Below, piece after piece: positions 1-7,846 of a DNA stretch of 64,000 nt. The stretch lies in contig NZ_JACZCQ010000014.1 in NCBI RefSeq assembly GCF_014904705.1, positions 1-64,000 of the forward strand, in the 5' to 3' direction. The stretch comes from Nisaea sediminum (GTDB taxonomy: Bacteria > Pseudomonadota > Alphaproteobacteria > Thalassobaculales > Thalassobaculaceae). Below the pieces are notes generated by a model, which was not told where the DNA came from, made no database searches, and saw nothing but the letters and a program-made list of their open reading frames with translations. The translations under genes were made by a program, and so were the position numbers. The stretch's first letter is position 1, and every line of letters starts with the position of its first letter.

Positions 1-221
1 TCGGCGATATCGAGATCGTCACGACGCCGAGCGACGACAACCGGTCCTACCATATCAATTCGGACAAGATCGCGGAGAAGCTCGGCTTCCGTCCGCAGCA
101 TTCGATCGAGGATGCGGTGCGCGATCTGGTGACGGCCTTCAAGGCCGGCAAGCTGCCGGACCCCATGACGGACGATTTCTATTACAACGTCCGACGCATC
201 AAGCGCCTCGGCATGAAGTAA
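1..221 (+). CDS. Extended SDR sugar-nucleotide epimerase/dehydratase, C-terminal end only
   Basis: The reading frame enters from the left edge in frame 3 and stops at TAA 219-221, leaving about 72 C-terminal residues. The segment around 'INSDKIAEKLGFRP' followed by 'IEDAVRDLV' is the usual last helix and substrate-domain tail of NAD-dependent sugar epimerases/dehydratases, where the newly trimmed protein ends shortly after a region that directs growth of the sugar-nucleotide pocket. The catalytic YxxxK and NAD-binding glycine motif are outside the window, so the exact substrate cannot be read. It lies upstream and on the same strand as the duplicated surface-carbohydrate genes, consistent with membership of the same sugar-nucleotide cluster. 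Family call is by eye from the tail alone, so moderately sure. Confidence 0.7.
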   Translation, partial: GDIEIVTTPSDDNRSYHINSDKIAEKLGFRPQHSIEDAVRDLVTAFKAGKLPDPMTDDFYYNVRRIKRLGMK

Positions 222-313
222 GACCGAGGCGCGGACTTTCCCGAATCCGGGCCATCATGCCGGCGCTTTCCGGTTCAGGTTCGAAAACAGCCGCAGTCTG
301 GCAGGAAATCGAC

Positions 314-1657
314 GTGAGCAGTGATTCTCATCAGAGCTACAAGCATCTCTATCTTCCGATCGAGGAATCCGCGCGGGAGTTGAATGCGCGTCTTCTGCTC
401 GTTATCGCGGCGATCAGCAAAGGCTATCGCGTGGTCATCGGTCAGCAATGGCTTTTGGCGCACAATCTCTACAACCTCGCGCCGGGCGTGGTTTTCTTCA
501 AAGGGACGAACCGAATTCAGTGCAACTGGATGAGGATCGCGAAGAAATACGGGCACAAGGTCGTCGCGATCGACGAAGAGGTGACGGCAATTGCTGACGA
601 ACGGTTCGTCCTGAAAGAGGTTTGGCCGGAGTCCCTGCCTCTGGTCGACCGGTTTTTTCTCCAGGGTCCCAATCAGTACGAGATCTATGAACGGGCCTTT
701 CCGGAGCACAAGAACCGGTTCGAGATCACGGGAAATCCGAGGTTCGATCTGCTGAGGAAAGAGTTCACCGAAGCGTTCTTGTCCGATGCCATGCAGTATC
801 GTGAGCGCTATGGCCGCTACATTCTGATCAATACGAACTTTGGATATGTGAACACCGCATGGGGGCAGCCTGCGGACTTCGAGCGCATCTGCGGGGAGGT
901 CGGCTATGTCGACCACAACGATCCGGAGGACAACAAGTTTCTCCGGGACTTCCTCCAGCTCGAGACGGAAAACCTCGCCGGCTTCAAGCGCATGATCCGG
1001 GGGCTTCGAGACCGGTTCCCGGAACACCAGATTATTCTGCGGCCGCATCCCGCCGAGAATGTAACGACCTGGCGGGATGAACTTCAAGGCGAGGAACGCA
1101 TACACGTCGTGTTCGAAGGCTCTGCGGTTCCCTGGATGCTGGGGGCCGATTTCTTCGTGCACAACACCTGTACGACCGGAACGGAGGCGATGGTGCTCGG
1201 TGTCCCGGTCGCAGCCTATGCGCCGTTCACCAACTGGGTCGAAGCGATCTTCCTGTCCAATCTGGTGACACCTGTGCATCGGGACATGGAGAGTCTCTTC
1301 GGAGCCGTTGCCGCGGGAATAGCGGATCGTGAGGCCTTCGTCGCCGCCATGCATTCCGAGAAGGGCGAAATACTGCGTTCGCACATTTCAGGTCTGGACG
1401 AGCGGTATGCCATGTCCGGGATCTTTCGCGGCATCGATCAGCTTCCGATAGAACCGGTATCAGGAAGTCTTTTCCGGAACGGAACCCGTCTGACAACGCA
1501 GGTGCGGCGAACCGACTACCAGCGCAAGAAGATCGATCTCGATACCGCCGAGTTGAACAAGCGTATCACCAATCTGCTGAAGGCAACGGGACTTGGCTTC
1601 ATGGCAAAAGCCGAAAAGATCGGCGACTCGCTCTTCGTCATTGCCCCGGTCGACTAG
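314..1657 (+). CDS. Surface carbohydrate biosynthesis protein, GT-B-like, copy 1
   Basis: A 447-residue protein that resembles the 'surface carbohydrate biosynthesis protein' family, a GT-B-like group related to CDP-glycerol/capsule transferases; its exact reaction is not established. Visible marks are the N-terminal 'YKHLYLPIEESARELNAR' block, 'ITGNPRFDLL' in the middle and the C-terminal 'HNTCTTGTEAMVLGVP' block, where GT-B enzymes bind the nucleotide sugar. No signal peptide or membrane segment is seen, so it should act in the cytoplasm. The GTG at 314 is chosen, rather than the ATG at 257, because it aligns with the start of the downstream copy and has AGGAAATC 5-12 bases upstream. The next gene is a tandem duplicate of exactly the same length. 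Confidence 0.8.
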   Translation: MSSDSHQSYKHLYLPIEESARELNARLLLVIAAISKGYRVVIGQQWLLAHNLYNLAPGVVFFKGTNRIQCNWMRIAKKYGHKVVAIDEEVTAIADERFVLKEVWPESLPLVDRFFLQGPNQYEIYERAFPEHKNRFEITGNPRFDLLRKEFTEAFLSDAMQYRERYGRYILINTNFGYVNTAWGQPADFERICGEVGYVDHNDPEDNKFLRDFLQLETENLAGFKRMIRGLRDRFPEHQIILRPHPAENVTTWRDELQGEERIHVVFEGSAVPWMLGADFFVHNTCTTGTEAMVLGVPVAAYAPFTNWVEAIFLSNLVTPVHRDMESLFGAVAAGIADREAFVAAMHSEKGEILRSHISGLDERYAMSGIFRGIDQLPIEPVSGSLFRNGTRLTTQVRRTDYQRKKIDLDTAELNKRITNLLKATGLGFMAKAEKIGDSLFVIAPVD

Positions 1658-1802
1658 GCAGGGGCGGTGCGGAAACCCCTTGGTAAATTGCCACCGCCTT
1701 CGGTTGCTTCCCGATTACCGAGTGCGTTTGCTGTCGTGACTTAAATCCGTGAGTATTTCCGAGACTTTTCGGATTGAATTTTGATAAACCTCCGGCCTTG
1801 GT

Positions 1803-1821
1803 CCGGCGGTCGGCCCGCCGG
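1803..1821. repeat. 7-bp inverted repeat upstream of surface-carbohydrate copy 2
   Basis: CCGGCGG, five bases, CCGCCGG forms a perfect hairpin 40 bases before the GTG of the second duplicate, within a 203-bp gap. There is no T-run after it, so it is not an obvious intrinsic terminator. It could be a leader structure or simply a chance GC-rich palindrome. Nothing else is recognised in this gap. Confidence 0.35.
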
Positions 1822-1860
1822 CGTATTCGATACTGGGATCGGGTCTGACAGGTAATTGAC

Positions 1861-3204
1861 GTGAGCAGTGAATCTCCGCGGAGCTACAAACATCTTTATC
1901 TGCCGATTGAAGAATCCGCACGCGAGCTGAATGCGCGGCTGCTTCTTCTCGTGGCTGCAGTCAATCGGGGGTATCGCGTGGTGATCGGCCAGCAGTGGCT
2001 GATGGTCCATAACCTCTACAATCTCACACCAGGCGTCGTGTTCTTCAAAGGCCTGAACAGAATCCAGGCAAACTGGATGGGACTGGCGAGGAAATATGGC
2101 CACCGCGTTGCCGCGATCGACGAGGAAGTCACCGCAATCGCTGCCAAGCGCTTTGTCCTGAAGGAAGTATCCGAGGAGTCCCTGCCGCTGATCGACAGGT
2201 TCTTTCAGCAGGGCCAGAATCAGCACGACATCTACGAAGAGGCTTTCCCTGACCATCATGAGCGGTTCGTGATTACCGGCAATCCCCGGTTCGATCTGCT
2301 GCGAAAGCAGTTCACCCGGGCGTTCGAGGGGGATGCCGTACAATACCGGGAACGGTACGGCCGTTACATCCTGATCAACACGAACTTCGGCTTCGTGAAC
2401 ACGGTTTACGGCGCGCCCGAAGACTTCATCGATACCTGCGAGAGGGTTGGCTACGCCTATCGGAATGACCCGGAGGACGCCAAGTTCTTCAAGGATTTCC
2501 TGGAGCTGGAAGCGAGGAATATGGCGGCCTTCCAGGTCATGATCCGGGCACTGCGGGACCGCTTTCCCGGGCACCGGATCGTGCTGCGCCCGCATCCGGC
2601 GGAGAACATGGCAACTTGGAAGGAGGCCTTGGCCGGCGAGGAGCGCATTCACGTCGTGTTCGAGGGCTCTGCCGTTCCCTGGATGCTCGGGGCCGATTTC
2701 TTCATTCACAATACCTGTACGACCGGAACGGAGGCGATGGTGCTGGGCGTTCCGGTCGCGGCCTACGCCTCTTTCACCAACTGGGTTGAGTCGATCTTTC
2801 TCTCCAATCTGGTAACGCCGGTATACCGTGACCTTGAGAATCTGTTCGGAGCCGTCGCCGCCGGGATCGCGGATCGTGAGGCTTTCGTCGCGGCCATCCA
2901 CGCTGAGAAGGGCGCAATCCTGCGCCAGCATATCTCGGGTCTGGACGAACGCCTGGCGACGGGCGGTGTTTTTCACGGCATAGAACAGATTGCTCCCGAG
3001 CCGGTCGCGTGCAGCATCTTCAGGGAAGGCGGGCGGCTGAAACATGGTTTCCGGCGCACAGACTATCAGCGCAAGAAGATCGACCTGGATACAACAGAGT
3101 TTAAGTTGCGCTTGTCGAATATTCTGAAGGCGACTGGCCTAGGGCTTAATGCGGAAGCCGAGAAGATCGGCGACTCGCTGTTTCTCGTGACGCCGACGGA
3201 TTGA
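1861..3204 (+). CDS. Surface carbohydrate biosynthesis protein, GT-B-like, copy 2
   Basis: A 447-residue tandem paralogue of the gene at 314, with roughly three quarters of residues identical by eye and no gaps needed along the whole length. It keeps the N-terminal 'YKHLYLPIEESARELNAR' block and the C-terminal 'HNTCTTGTEAMVLGVP' block unchanged, so both copies are probably active. The most variable parts are the N-terminal few residues, the middle (about residues 130-220) and the stretch before 'RRTDYQRKKIDLDT', which may define different acceptors or donors. GTG start, preceded only by a weak AGGT; a 203-bp gap separates it from copy 1, so it may have its own promoter. It converges with the HisH-like gene on the other strand 31 bp downstream. 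Confidence 0.8.
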   Translation: MSSESPRSYKHLYLPIEESARELNARLLLLVAAVNRGYRVVIGQQWLMVHNLYNLTPGVVFFKGLNRIQANWMGLARKYGHRVAAIDEEVTAIAAKRFVLKEVSEESLPLIDRFFQQGQNQHDIYEEAFPDHHERFVITGNPRFDLLRKQFTRAFEGDAVQYRERYGRYILINTNFGFVNTVYGAPEDFIDTCERVGYAYRNDPEDAKFFKDFLELEARNMAAFQVMIRALRDRFPGHRIVLRPHPAENMATWKEALAGEERIHVVFEGSAVPWMLGADFFIHNTCTTGTEAMVLGVPVAAYASFTNWVESIFLSNLVTPVYRDLENLFGAVAAGIADREAFVAAIHAEKGAILRQHISGLDERLATGGVFHGIEQIAPEPVACSIFREGGRLKHGFRRTDYQRKKIDLDTTEFKLRLSNILKATGLGLNAEAEKIGDSLFLVTPTD

Positions 3205-3235
3205 GGCTGCTGGGCGACGGGTCGCGCCCGGTTTC

Positions 3236-3877
3236 TCATCCGGCGATGAACTGTTTCAGAATCCGGAGGCCCACCGGTCCGCTCCGCTCCGGATGGAACT
3301 GGACGCCGGTGACGTTTTCATGCGCAACCGCAGCGGTCACCCTCGTCGATCCATAATGCGTGGTCGCCAGGATAGCCGAGGGGTGTTCGGGCATGCCGTG
3401 GAAGCTGTGCACGAAATAGGCATATTCACCCGGCAAGACCGACCTTAGCGGGGTTCCGTCCCACCTGTCAGGCGCCGGCCGTTCCAGCGGTGCCCAGCCG
3501 ATATGCGGAAGCTTGAAGGCGTTTTCTCCGGGGGCCGGAGCGAGTTTCTGAACTCTGCCCGGGATTAGCCCGATTCCGGGATGTTCGCCGAATTCCTCAC
3601 CGATCTCGAACAGCGCCTGCATGCCGACGCAGATGCCGAGCATAGGGCGGCCGGTCTCCGCGAATTCCCGTGCCAGATCGACCGCGCCGTAGCGCCGCAT
3701 CGCCGCGAGGCATTTGGCGAAGGCGCCGACGCCGGGCAGGATCAGCCGCTCGACCTGGTCGGCCCGCGGACAGGTGTCGACAAGCTCGACATCTGCGCCG
3801 CATTTCTCGACAGCACGGCAGACGCTGAAGAGATTGCCGATCCCGAAATCGAGCACCGTGACCTTGGGACTGCTCAT
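3236..3877 (-). CDS. hisH: HisH-type glutamine amidotransferase subunit for sugar amidation
   Basis: A 213-residue class I glutamine amidotransferase of the HisH family. It would release ammonia from glutamine and pass it to its HisF-like partner. The catalytic triad is visible: Cys83 in 'GICVGMQ', His195 and Glu197 in 'VQFHPE'. Because it sits with a HisF-like gene and a WbpG-type N-acetyl-sugar amidotransferase and no other his genes, it is most likely the dedicated ammonia source for making an acetamidino sugar, as in the Pseudomonas WbpG/HisH2/HisF2 system, rather than the histidine enzyme. Its ATG overlaps the stop of the HisF-like gene by four bases (ATGA), which implies translational coupling in the order wbpG-hisF-hisH. 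Confidence 0.88.
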   Translation of the reverse strand: MSSPKVTVLDFGIGNLFSVCRAVEKCGADVELVDTCPRADQVERLILPGVGAFAKCLAAMRRYGAVDLAREFAETGRPMLGICVGMQALFEIGEEFGEHPGIGLIPGRVQKLAPAPGENAFKLPHIGWAPLERPAPDRWDGTPLRSVLPGEYAYFVHSFHGMPEHPSAILATTHYGSTRVTAAVAHENVTGVQFHPERSGPVGLRILKQFIAG

Positions 3878-4644
3878 GCCTTTGCGATCTCCCGGATCGG
3901 AATCTCACGTGAGAGGGCCTGTTCCCGGATTTCGGCGATGGTCATCCGGTCGTAGTGCAGGATATCGGCCATCGCGATGGCGTCGGCATGGCCCTGTAGC
4001 ACCGCCTTTGCCAGATCGTCGACAGAACCCATGCCCCCGGAGGCGATGACCGGAATGCTGACACGGTCCGCAACTGTGCGGACCAAGTCGATGTCGAAGC
4101 CCTTCCGGGTGCCTTCCTGGTCGATTGAGGTCAGTAGCAGCTCTCCCGCGCCAAGCTCCTCGGCCTCGCGGATCCACTCGATCGCATCGCGCCCGGTATG
4201 TTCCCGCCCGTTGTCGGTATAGGCTTCCCAGCCACCATTGCCGAGGCGCTTCGCCTCCACGGAAAGAACCACCGCCTGGCTGCCGAACTCCTCGGCGATC
4301 TCGGTTAGCAGCGCCGGGCGGGCGATCGCCGCCGTGTTGATCGCTACCTTGTCCGCCCCCGAGCGGAGCAGCTTGCGGGCATCCTCGACGGAGCGCACCC
4401 CGCCGCCGACCGTGATCGGCACGAAAACGTGGCGCGCCGTATGTTCGAGGATATCGGTCAGGTTGTTGCGCCCGTAGAGGCTTGCGACCGAGTCCATGTA
4501 GATGATCTCGTCGATCCCCTGCTCGTAATAACGCTGGGCATAGAGCTGCGGGTCGCCGATGACCCGGAGACCCTCGAGGTGGATCCCCTTGATCAGGTTC
4601 GGGCCCTTGATGTCCAGGCGCGCAATGAGGCGGATGGGGCGCAC
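3874..4644 (-). CDS. hisF: HisF-type cyclase-like subunit of sugar amidotransferase
   Basis: A 256-residue (beta/alpha)8 protein of the HisF family, GTG start. In true imidazole-glycerol-phosphate synthase the barrel uses two aspartates, residues 11 and 130 in Thermotoga numbering. Here Asp11 is kept ('ARLDIKG') but position 130 is glutamate ('LSVEAKR'), and 'LTSIDQEG' is kept around residue 175. The change fits a barrel that channels ammonia from HisH to the sugar amidotransferase and no longer needs the full cyclase chemistry. It lies between the WbpG-type gene (25 bp upstream) and the HisH-like gene (4-bp overlap). The family call is firm; the reassigned role is inferred from context and the substitution. 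Confidence 0.88.
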   Translation of the reverse strand: MRPIRLIARLDIKGPNLIKGIHLEGLRVIGDPQLYAQRYYEQGIDEIIYMDSVASLYGRNNLTDILEHTARHVFVPITVGGGVRSVEDARKLLRSGADKVAINTAAIARPALLTEIAEEFGSQAVVLSVEAKRLGNGGWEAYTDNGREHTGRDAIEWIREAEELGAGELLLTSIDQEGTRKGFDIDLVRTVADRVSIPVIASGGMGSVDDLAKAVLQGHADAIAMADILHYDRMTIAEIREQALSREIPIREIAKA

Positions 4645-4669
4645 GGCTGCTGCTTCCGTTCTTCCGAGG

Positions 4670-5992
4670 TCAGTTTTGCTGCCAGACGGTGCGGCGCAGG
4701 GACCAGGACCCGTCCTCCGCGCGCTGCCAGAGATGCGGCGAGCGGAAGCGGTCCGCCAGATGCAGGAAATATTCCTTGGTCATTTCCTTCTGTTCGAAAT
4801 TCTTCGAGGCGACAGGGAATTCTTTCTCGGGGATGCTCATATAGGCGAAATTGTCCGCCTCGAAGCGGTCCGGATATTCGCCGTCGAAGCGCTTGACCAG
4901 CGCCACGCCCTCTTCGCGCAGAATGTCGCGGGAGCGGATTTCCTGCGCCGCGTCGTAGGTCGCCCGGCCGATGCCGAATTTCACATGGGTGCAGAAATAG
5001 TGCAGGTCGTCGATCTTGTCGTCGATGCTGTTGTACTTGCTGTAGGTGCCCGGCGTCCGTTCCGGCGAGGCCTGGAAACCGCCATGTTCGACGGCGTAAT
5101 AGTAGGCGCTCTGCGGGTGCCACTTCAGATAGTAACCCAGATAGTGCACCGAGACCCCGACATCCTCGAGCCGGTCCGGATCTGCGGGCATATAGGGGAT
5201 GAAATCCTGCTCCTCGAGCCCGAAATCTTCCTGCAGCTCGGTCAGCGAGACACCGCCGAGATAGATGTTGTCGAAATCCTTCGACGCATAATAGGTGTTC
5301 GAGCGGATCGGCGAGACCACGTCGCTCTTCGGATTGCCGTACTCGGCCTCGTTCTCGCCGTAGAATACGAGCGGAATGTCAAACTGTTCGGCGAGCTTCG
5401 GCGCCAGGTTCTTCTGCCCGAGAATGAACGGTTGGAACGGGTGGTAGAGATTCTCCACCGCGAGCCGCGTCAGCAGCCGGTGTACCCGGCCGTTCGGGGT
5501 GCAGAGATAGTTGTCGAAGCCGGCATGGATCCAGGCCTCGAAATTCTTCCAGCCCCAGTCAGTGTGAATGTGCGGCGCCCAGGTGGCGGTGAGCGGATGC
5601 ATGCCGTACTTGGTTTTCAGGATATGGGCCGCGTAGAAGCTGTCCTTGCCGCCCGAGCCGGGGAGGAGGCAGTCATATTTGCCGTCCTTGCTGCGATATT
5701 CGTCGCAGAGCGCGACCAGTTCCTGTTCGCGGGCATCCCAGTCGATCGCGCCATGTTTCTGTTCGGCGACACGGCAGGCATCGCAGACGCCTTCCTCATC
5801 GAGCGCGATGGTCTGCTTGCGGCTCTCCTTCGTGTGCTTGAACTCGACGCTCGAGTTCGGGCGCTGGTTGGAGATCACGCAGCGGCTGCAGAACTGCACG
5901 TCCTGGGGCAGACCGTAGCGTGTCTGCAGGTCGGAAGTTTCGGGCGCGAATTTCGAGAAATCGATATCGATGTGCGCGGGATACTTGAACAT
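4670..5992 (-). CDS. N-acetyl sugar amidotransferase (WbpG/PseA family)
   Basis: A 440-residue protein that in this family converts an N-acetyl group on a sugar (or its nucleotide form) to an acetamidino group with ATP and ammonia. It has a cysteine pair 'CSRC' at 35-38 and a second pair 'CDAC' at 70-73, probably a zinc site, then the PP-loop ATP-binding motif 'SGGKDS' at 113-118. The length matches WbpG/PseA proteins. The ATG at 5992 is chosen: the frame stays open for another 160 codons upstream, but that part has no family resemblance and overlaps the divergent SDR gene. It heads a wbpG-hisF-hisH operon. The substrate could be a legionaminic/pseudaminic precursor or a ManNAc3NAc-type uronic acid; the sequence does not decide. 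Confidence 0.9.
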   Translation of the reverse strand: MFKYPAHIDIDFSKFAPETSDLQTRYGLPQDVQFCSRCVISNQRPNSSVEFKHTKESRKQTIALDEEGVCDACRVAEQKHGAIDWDAREQELVALCDEYRSKDGKYDCLLPGSGGKDSFYAAHILKTKYGMHPLTATWAPHIHTDWGWKNFEAWIHAGFDNYLCTPNGRVHRLLTRLAVENLYHPFQPFILGQKNLAPKLAEQFDIPLVFYGENEAEYGNPKSDVVSPIRSNTYYASKDFDNIYLGGVSLTELQEDFGLEEQDFIPYMPADPDRLEDVGVSVHYLGYYLKWHPQSAYYYAVEHGGFQASPERTPGTYSKYNSIDDKIDDLHYFCTHVKFGIGRATYDAAQEIRSRDILREEGVALVKRFDGEYPDRFEADNFAYMSIPEKEFPVASKNFEQKEMTKEYFLHLADRFRSPHLWQRAEDGSWSLRRTVWQQN

Positions 5993-6239
5993 GAAGGCCT
6001 TGCATTTTCCGGAGGCGCAGGAAGCCTGTGTCCTACCACGTTTGCCACGCGCCAGATCAAGAAATTTTATCCTGTTTCCCGCCGCGTAAAGCCGACTCCG
6101 CCCAAGCTGTCGCACAATCCGGAAGCGCTGCATGAACTCTGCGCGCTTGTGTCTCCACCGGCTCCCGGCTAGGCAGTAGCCGCATTGCTGAATTTCTCCG
6201 GGACTCCCGGACTTCTCCAGGTACGGCACGGTTGGCGGA
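5993..6239. other. Divergent intergenic region between wbpG-type gene and SDR gene
   Basis: About 250 bp between two genes transcribed away from each other, so promoters for both operons must lie here or just inside. I see AT-richer bases around 6060-6075 but no hexamer pair good enough to name, no operator-like palindrome and no small gene with a credible start. Confidence 0.5.
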
Positions 6240-7151
6240 ATGCAGGGCCAGATGGACGAATTCAACTCTTTGCCGAAAGGCTCGCTGTTCTGCTTCGGGC
6301 TCGGGTTTACCTGCGCACGTCTCGCACGAAGGGTGCAAGAGCTGTCCTGGGCGGCCGCGGGCACAAGGCGGCATGTCGAAAGTCCGGACCGTGAAGGCGA
6401 GGGCATTCCGGTGCATGCTTTCTCCGGTCTTGCTCCGATGGAACGGGCGGCGGAGATTCTCGCGAACGTCACCCACATCGTCGCCTCGATCCCACCGGGA
6501 GAGCATGGCGATCCGATACTCCGTTTCCACGAAGCCGATCTGCGGTCGCTCCCGAACCTGCAGTGGGTCGGCTATCTCTCGACCCCCGCGGTCTATGGGG
6601 ACCGGCAGGGTGCGATCGTTCATGAAGATGACGAACCGAACCCCGGATCGGTCCGGGGCGCGCGGCGGCTGGCCGCGGAGCGGGCCTGGGTATCGGCCTT
6701 CGACGGGACTGGCGTTTCGGTGCAGGTCTTCCGTCTTTCCGGGATCTATGGGCCGGGCCGGAACGCCCTCGAGCAGCTCCGCGCGGGAACCGCGAGGATC
6801 ATCAACAAGCCGGGGCAGGTCTTCAACCGCATCCATGTCGACGATATCGGCACGATCCTGATGGCCTCGATGGCGCGGCCGTCGCATGGGCGGATCTACA
6901 ACGTCGCCGACGACGAGGCCTGTGCGAGCGGGGACGTCATCTGCTACGCGGCCGAACTGCTGGGCATGGAACCGCCGGCGCCGATTCCCTACAACAGCGC
7001 GGAGCTCTCCCCGATGGCCCGGTCGTTCTATGCCGAGTGTAAGCGGCTGGACACGGGCCGGATCAGGACCGAACTCGGCGTCGAGCTCGCCTATCCGACA
7101 TATCGAGAGGGACTGAGGCGCATTCTTGACGATATGGAAGCCGCCGCGTAG
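6240..7151 (+). CDS. Atypical SDR-family NAD(P)-dependent oxidoreductase/epimerase (YeeZ-like)
   Basis: A 303-residue atypical extended SDR protein. The nucleotide-binding loop is 'GLGFTCARLARR' instead of the classic GxxGxxG, as in the YeeZ-like subgroup, and 'YLSTPAVYGD' followed by 'RLSGIYGPGR' are the usual core strands. The expected YxxxK is not clearly present ('RRLAAERAW' occupies that place), so the activity may differ from standard epimerases or be weak. Two in-frame ATGs at 6240 and 6252 are possible starts. It begins an operon with a NeuD-like acyltransferase (35 bp downstream) and NeuB, suggesting a step in nonulosonate sugar synthesis, but no specific reaction can be assigned. 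Confidence 0.75.
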   Translation: MQGQMDEFNSLPKGSLFCFGLGFTCARLARRVQELSWAAAGTRRHVESPDREGEGIPVHAFSGLAPMERAAEILANVTHIVASIPPGEHGDPILRFHEADLRSLPNLQWVGYLSTPAVYGDRQGAIVHEDDEPNPGSVRGARRLAAERAWVSAFDGTGVSVQVFRLSGIYGPGRNALEQLRAGTARIINKPGQVFNRIHVDDIGTILMASMARPSHGRIYNVADDEACASGDVICYAAELLGMEPPAPIPYNSAELSPMARSFYAECKRLDTGRIRTELGVELAYPTYREGLRRILDDMEAAA

Positions 7152-7186
7152 AGCGAGTGTGTAGAGGGATCAGAGGGGGGACGGGC

Positions 7187-7840
7187 ATGTCGCGGACACC
7201 GGTCCATATCGTCGGCTGCGGAGGACATGCGAAAGTCATCACCTCCATGATTGCGGCCGGCGACCGCTTCGAGATCGCCTCCTTCATCGACCGTGCGCCG
7301 GCGGCCGGCACCCGGTTTCTCGACCGGCCCGTCGTGGCCGAGGAAGTGTTCCTCGCCGAGGGGGGCGGCGACGCGGTGGTATTCGGGCTCGGCGAATGGC
7401 AGCACCGCGCCGCAGCGGTGGCGCGCTTTAAGGCCGCGGGCTTTTCCAGCTTTCCGGCCGTCGTGGCGCCGTCCGCCACCGTATCGCCGGATGTGACAGT
7501 CGGCGAAGGCAGCGTCCTGATGCCCGGCGTCTACGTCAATGCGGGCAGCGAGATCGGTGATTTCTGCGTCCTTAATACCGGCGCGATCCTCGACCATGAT
7601 TGCTGGCTCGGCCGTGGCGCGGCTCTGGCTCCCGGAGTGACCGTCGGCGGTGGGTGCCGAATCGGTGGCGGTGCTTATATTGGCATCGGCGCCTCGGTGT
7701 CGCACGGACGGACGCTCGGAGACGGCGCGGTTCTGGGCGGTGGCGGTTTCCTGAAGGATGATGCTGGGGCGGGCGAATTCTGGGCCGGGGTTCCGGCGTC
7801 CTTTATCCGCAAGCGTGCGCCCGGCGAAACGATACTGTGA
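7187..7840 (+). CDS. neuD: NeuD/PglD-family sugar acetyltransferase
   Basis: A 217-residue protein with an N-terminal Rossmann-like part ('VGCGGHAKVI') and a C-terminal left-handed beta-helix of hexapeptide repeats from about residue 90 ('VTVGEGSVLMPGV' onward), the plan of NeuD and PglD. NeuD enzymes O-acetylate sialic acids; PglD N-acetylates UDP-4-amino-4,6-dideoxy-GlcNAc, which is the product LegC would make. As no other N-acetyltransferase for the legionaminic route is visible, this gene is a candidate for that step. The ATG at 7187 follows GAGGGGGG; the frame is open to a GTG at 7157 but that gives no homologous sequence. NeuB follows six bases later. Confidence 0.85.
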   Translation: MSRTPVHIVGCGGHAKVITSMIAAGDRFEIASFIDRAPAAGTRFLDRPVVAEEVFLAEGGGDAVVFGLGEWQHRAAAVARFKAAGFSSFPAVVAPSATVSPDVTVGEGSVLMPGVYVNAGSEIGDFCVLNTGAILDHDCWLGRGAALAPGVTVGGGCRIGGGAYIGIGASVSHGRTLGDGAVLGGGGFLKDDAGAGEFWAGVPASFIRKRAPGETIL

Positions 7841-7846
7841 GTTCGA

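Noticed and set aside
3205-3235. Terminator between convergent genes near 3.2 kb
   Set aside because: Only a five-base stem with a broken loop and no T-run could be drawn, too weak to list.
3236-4644. HisH and HisF as part of a histidine biosynthesis operon
   Set aside because: No other his genes are near, the gene order is with a WbpG-type amidotransferase, and HisF lacks the second catalytic aspartate.
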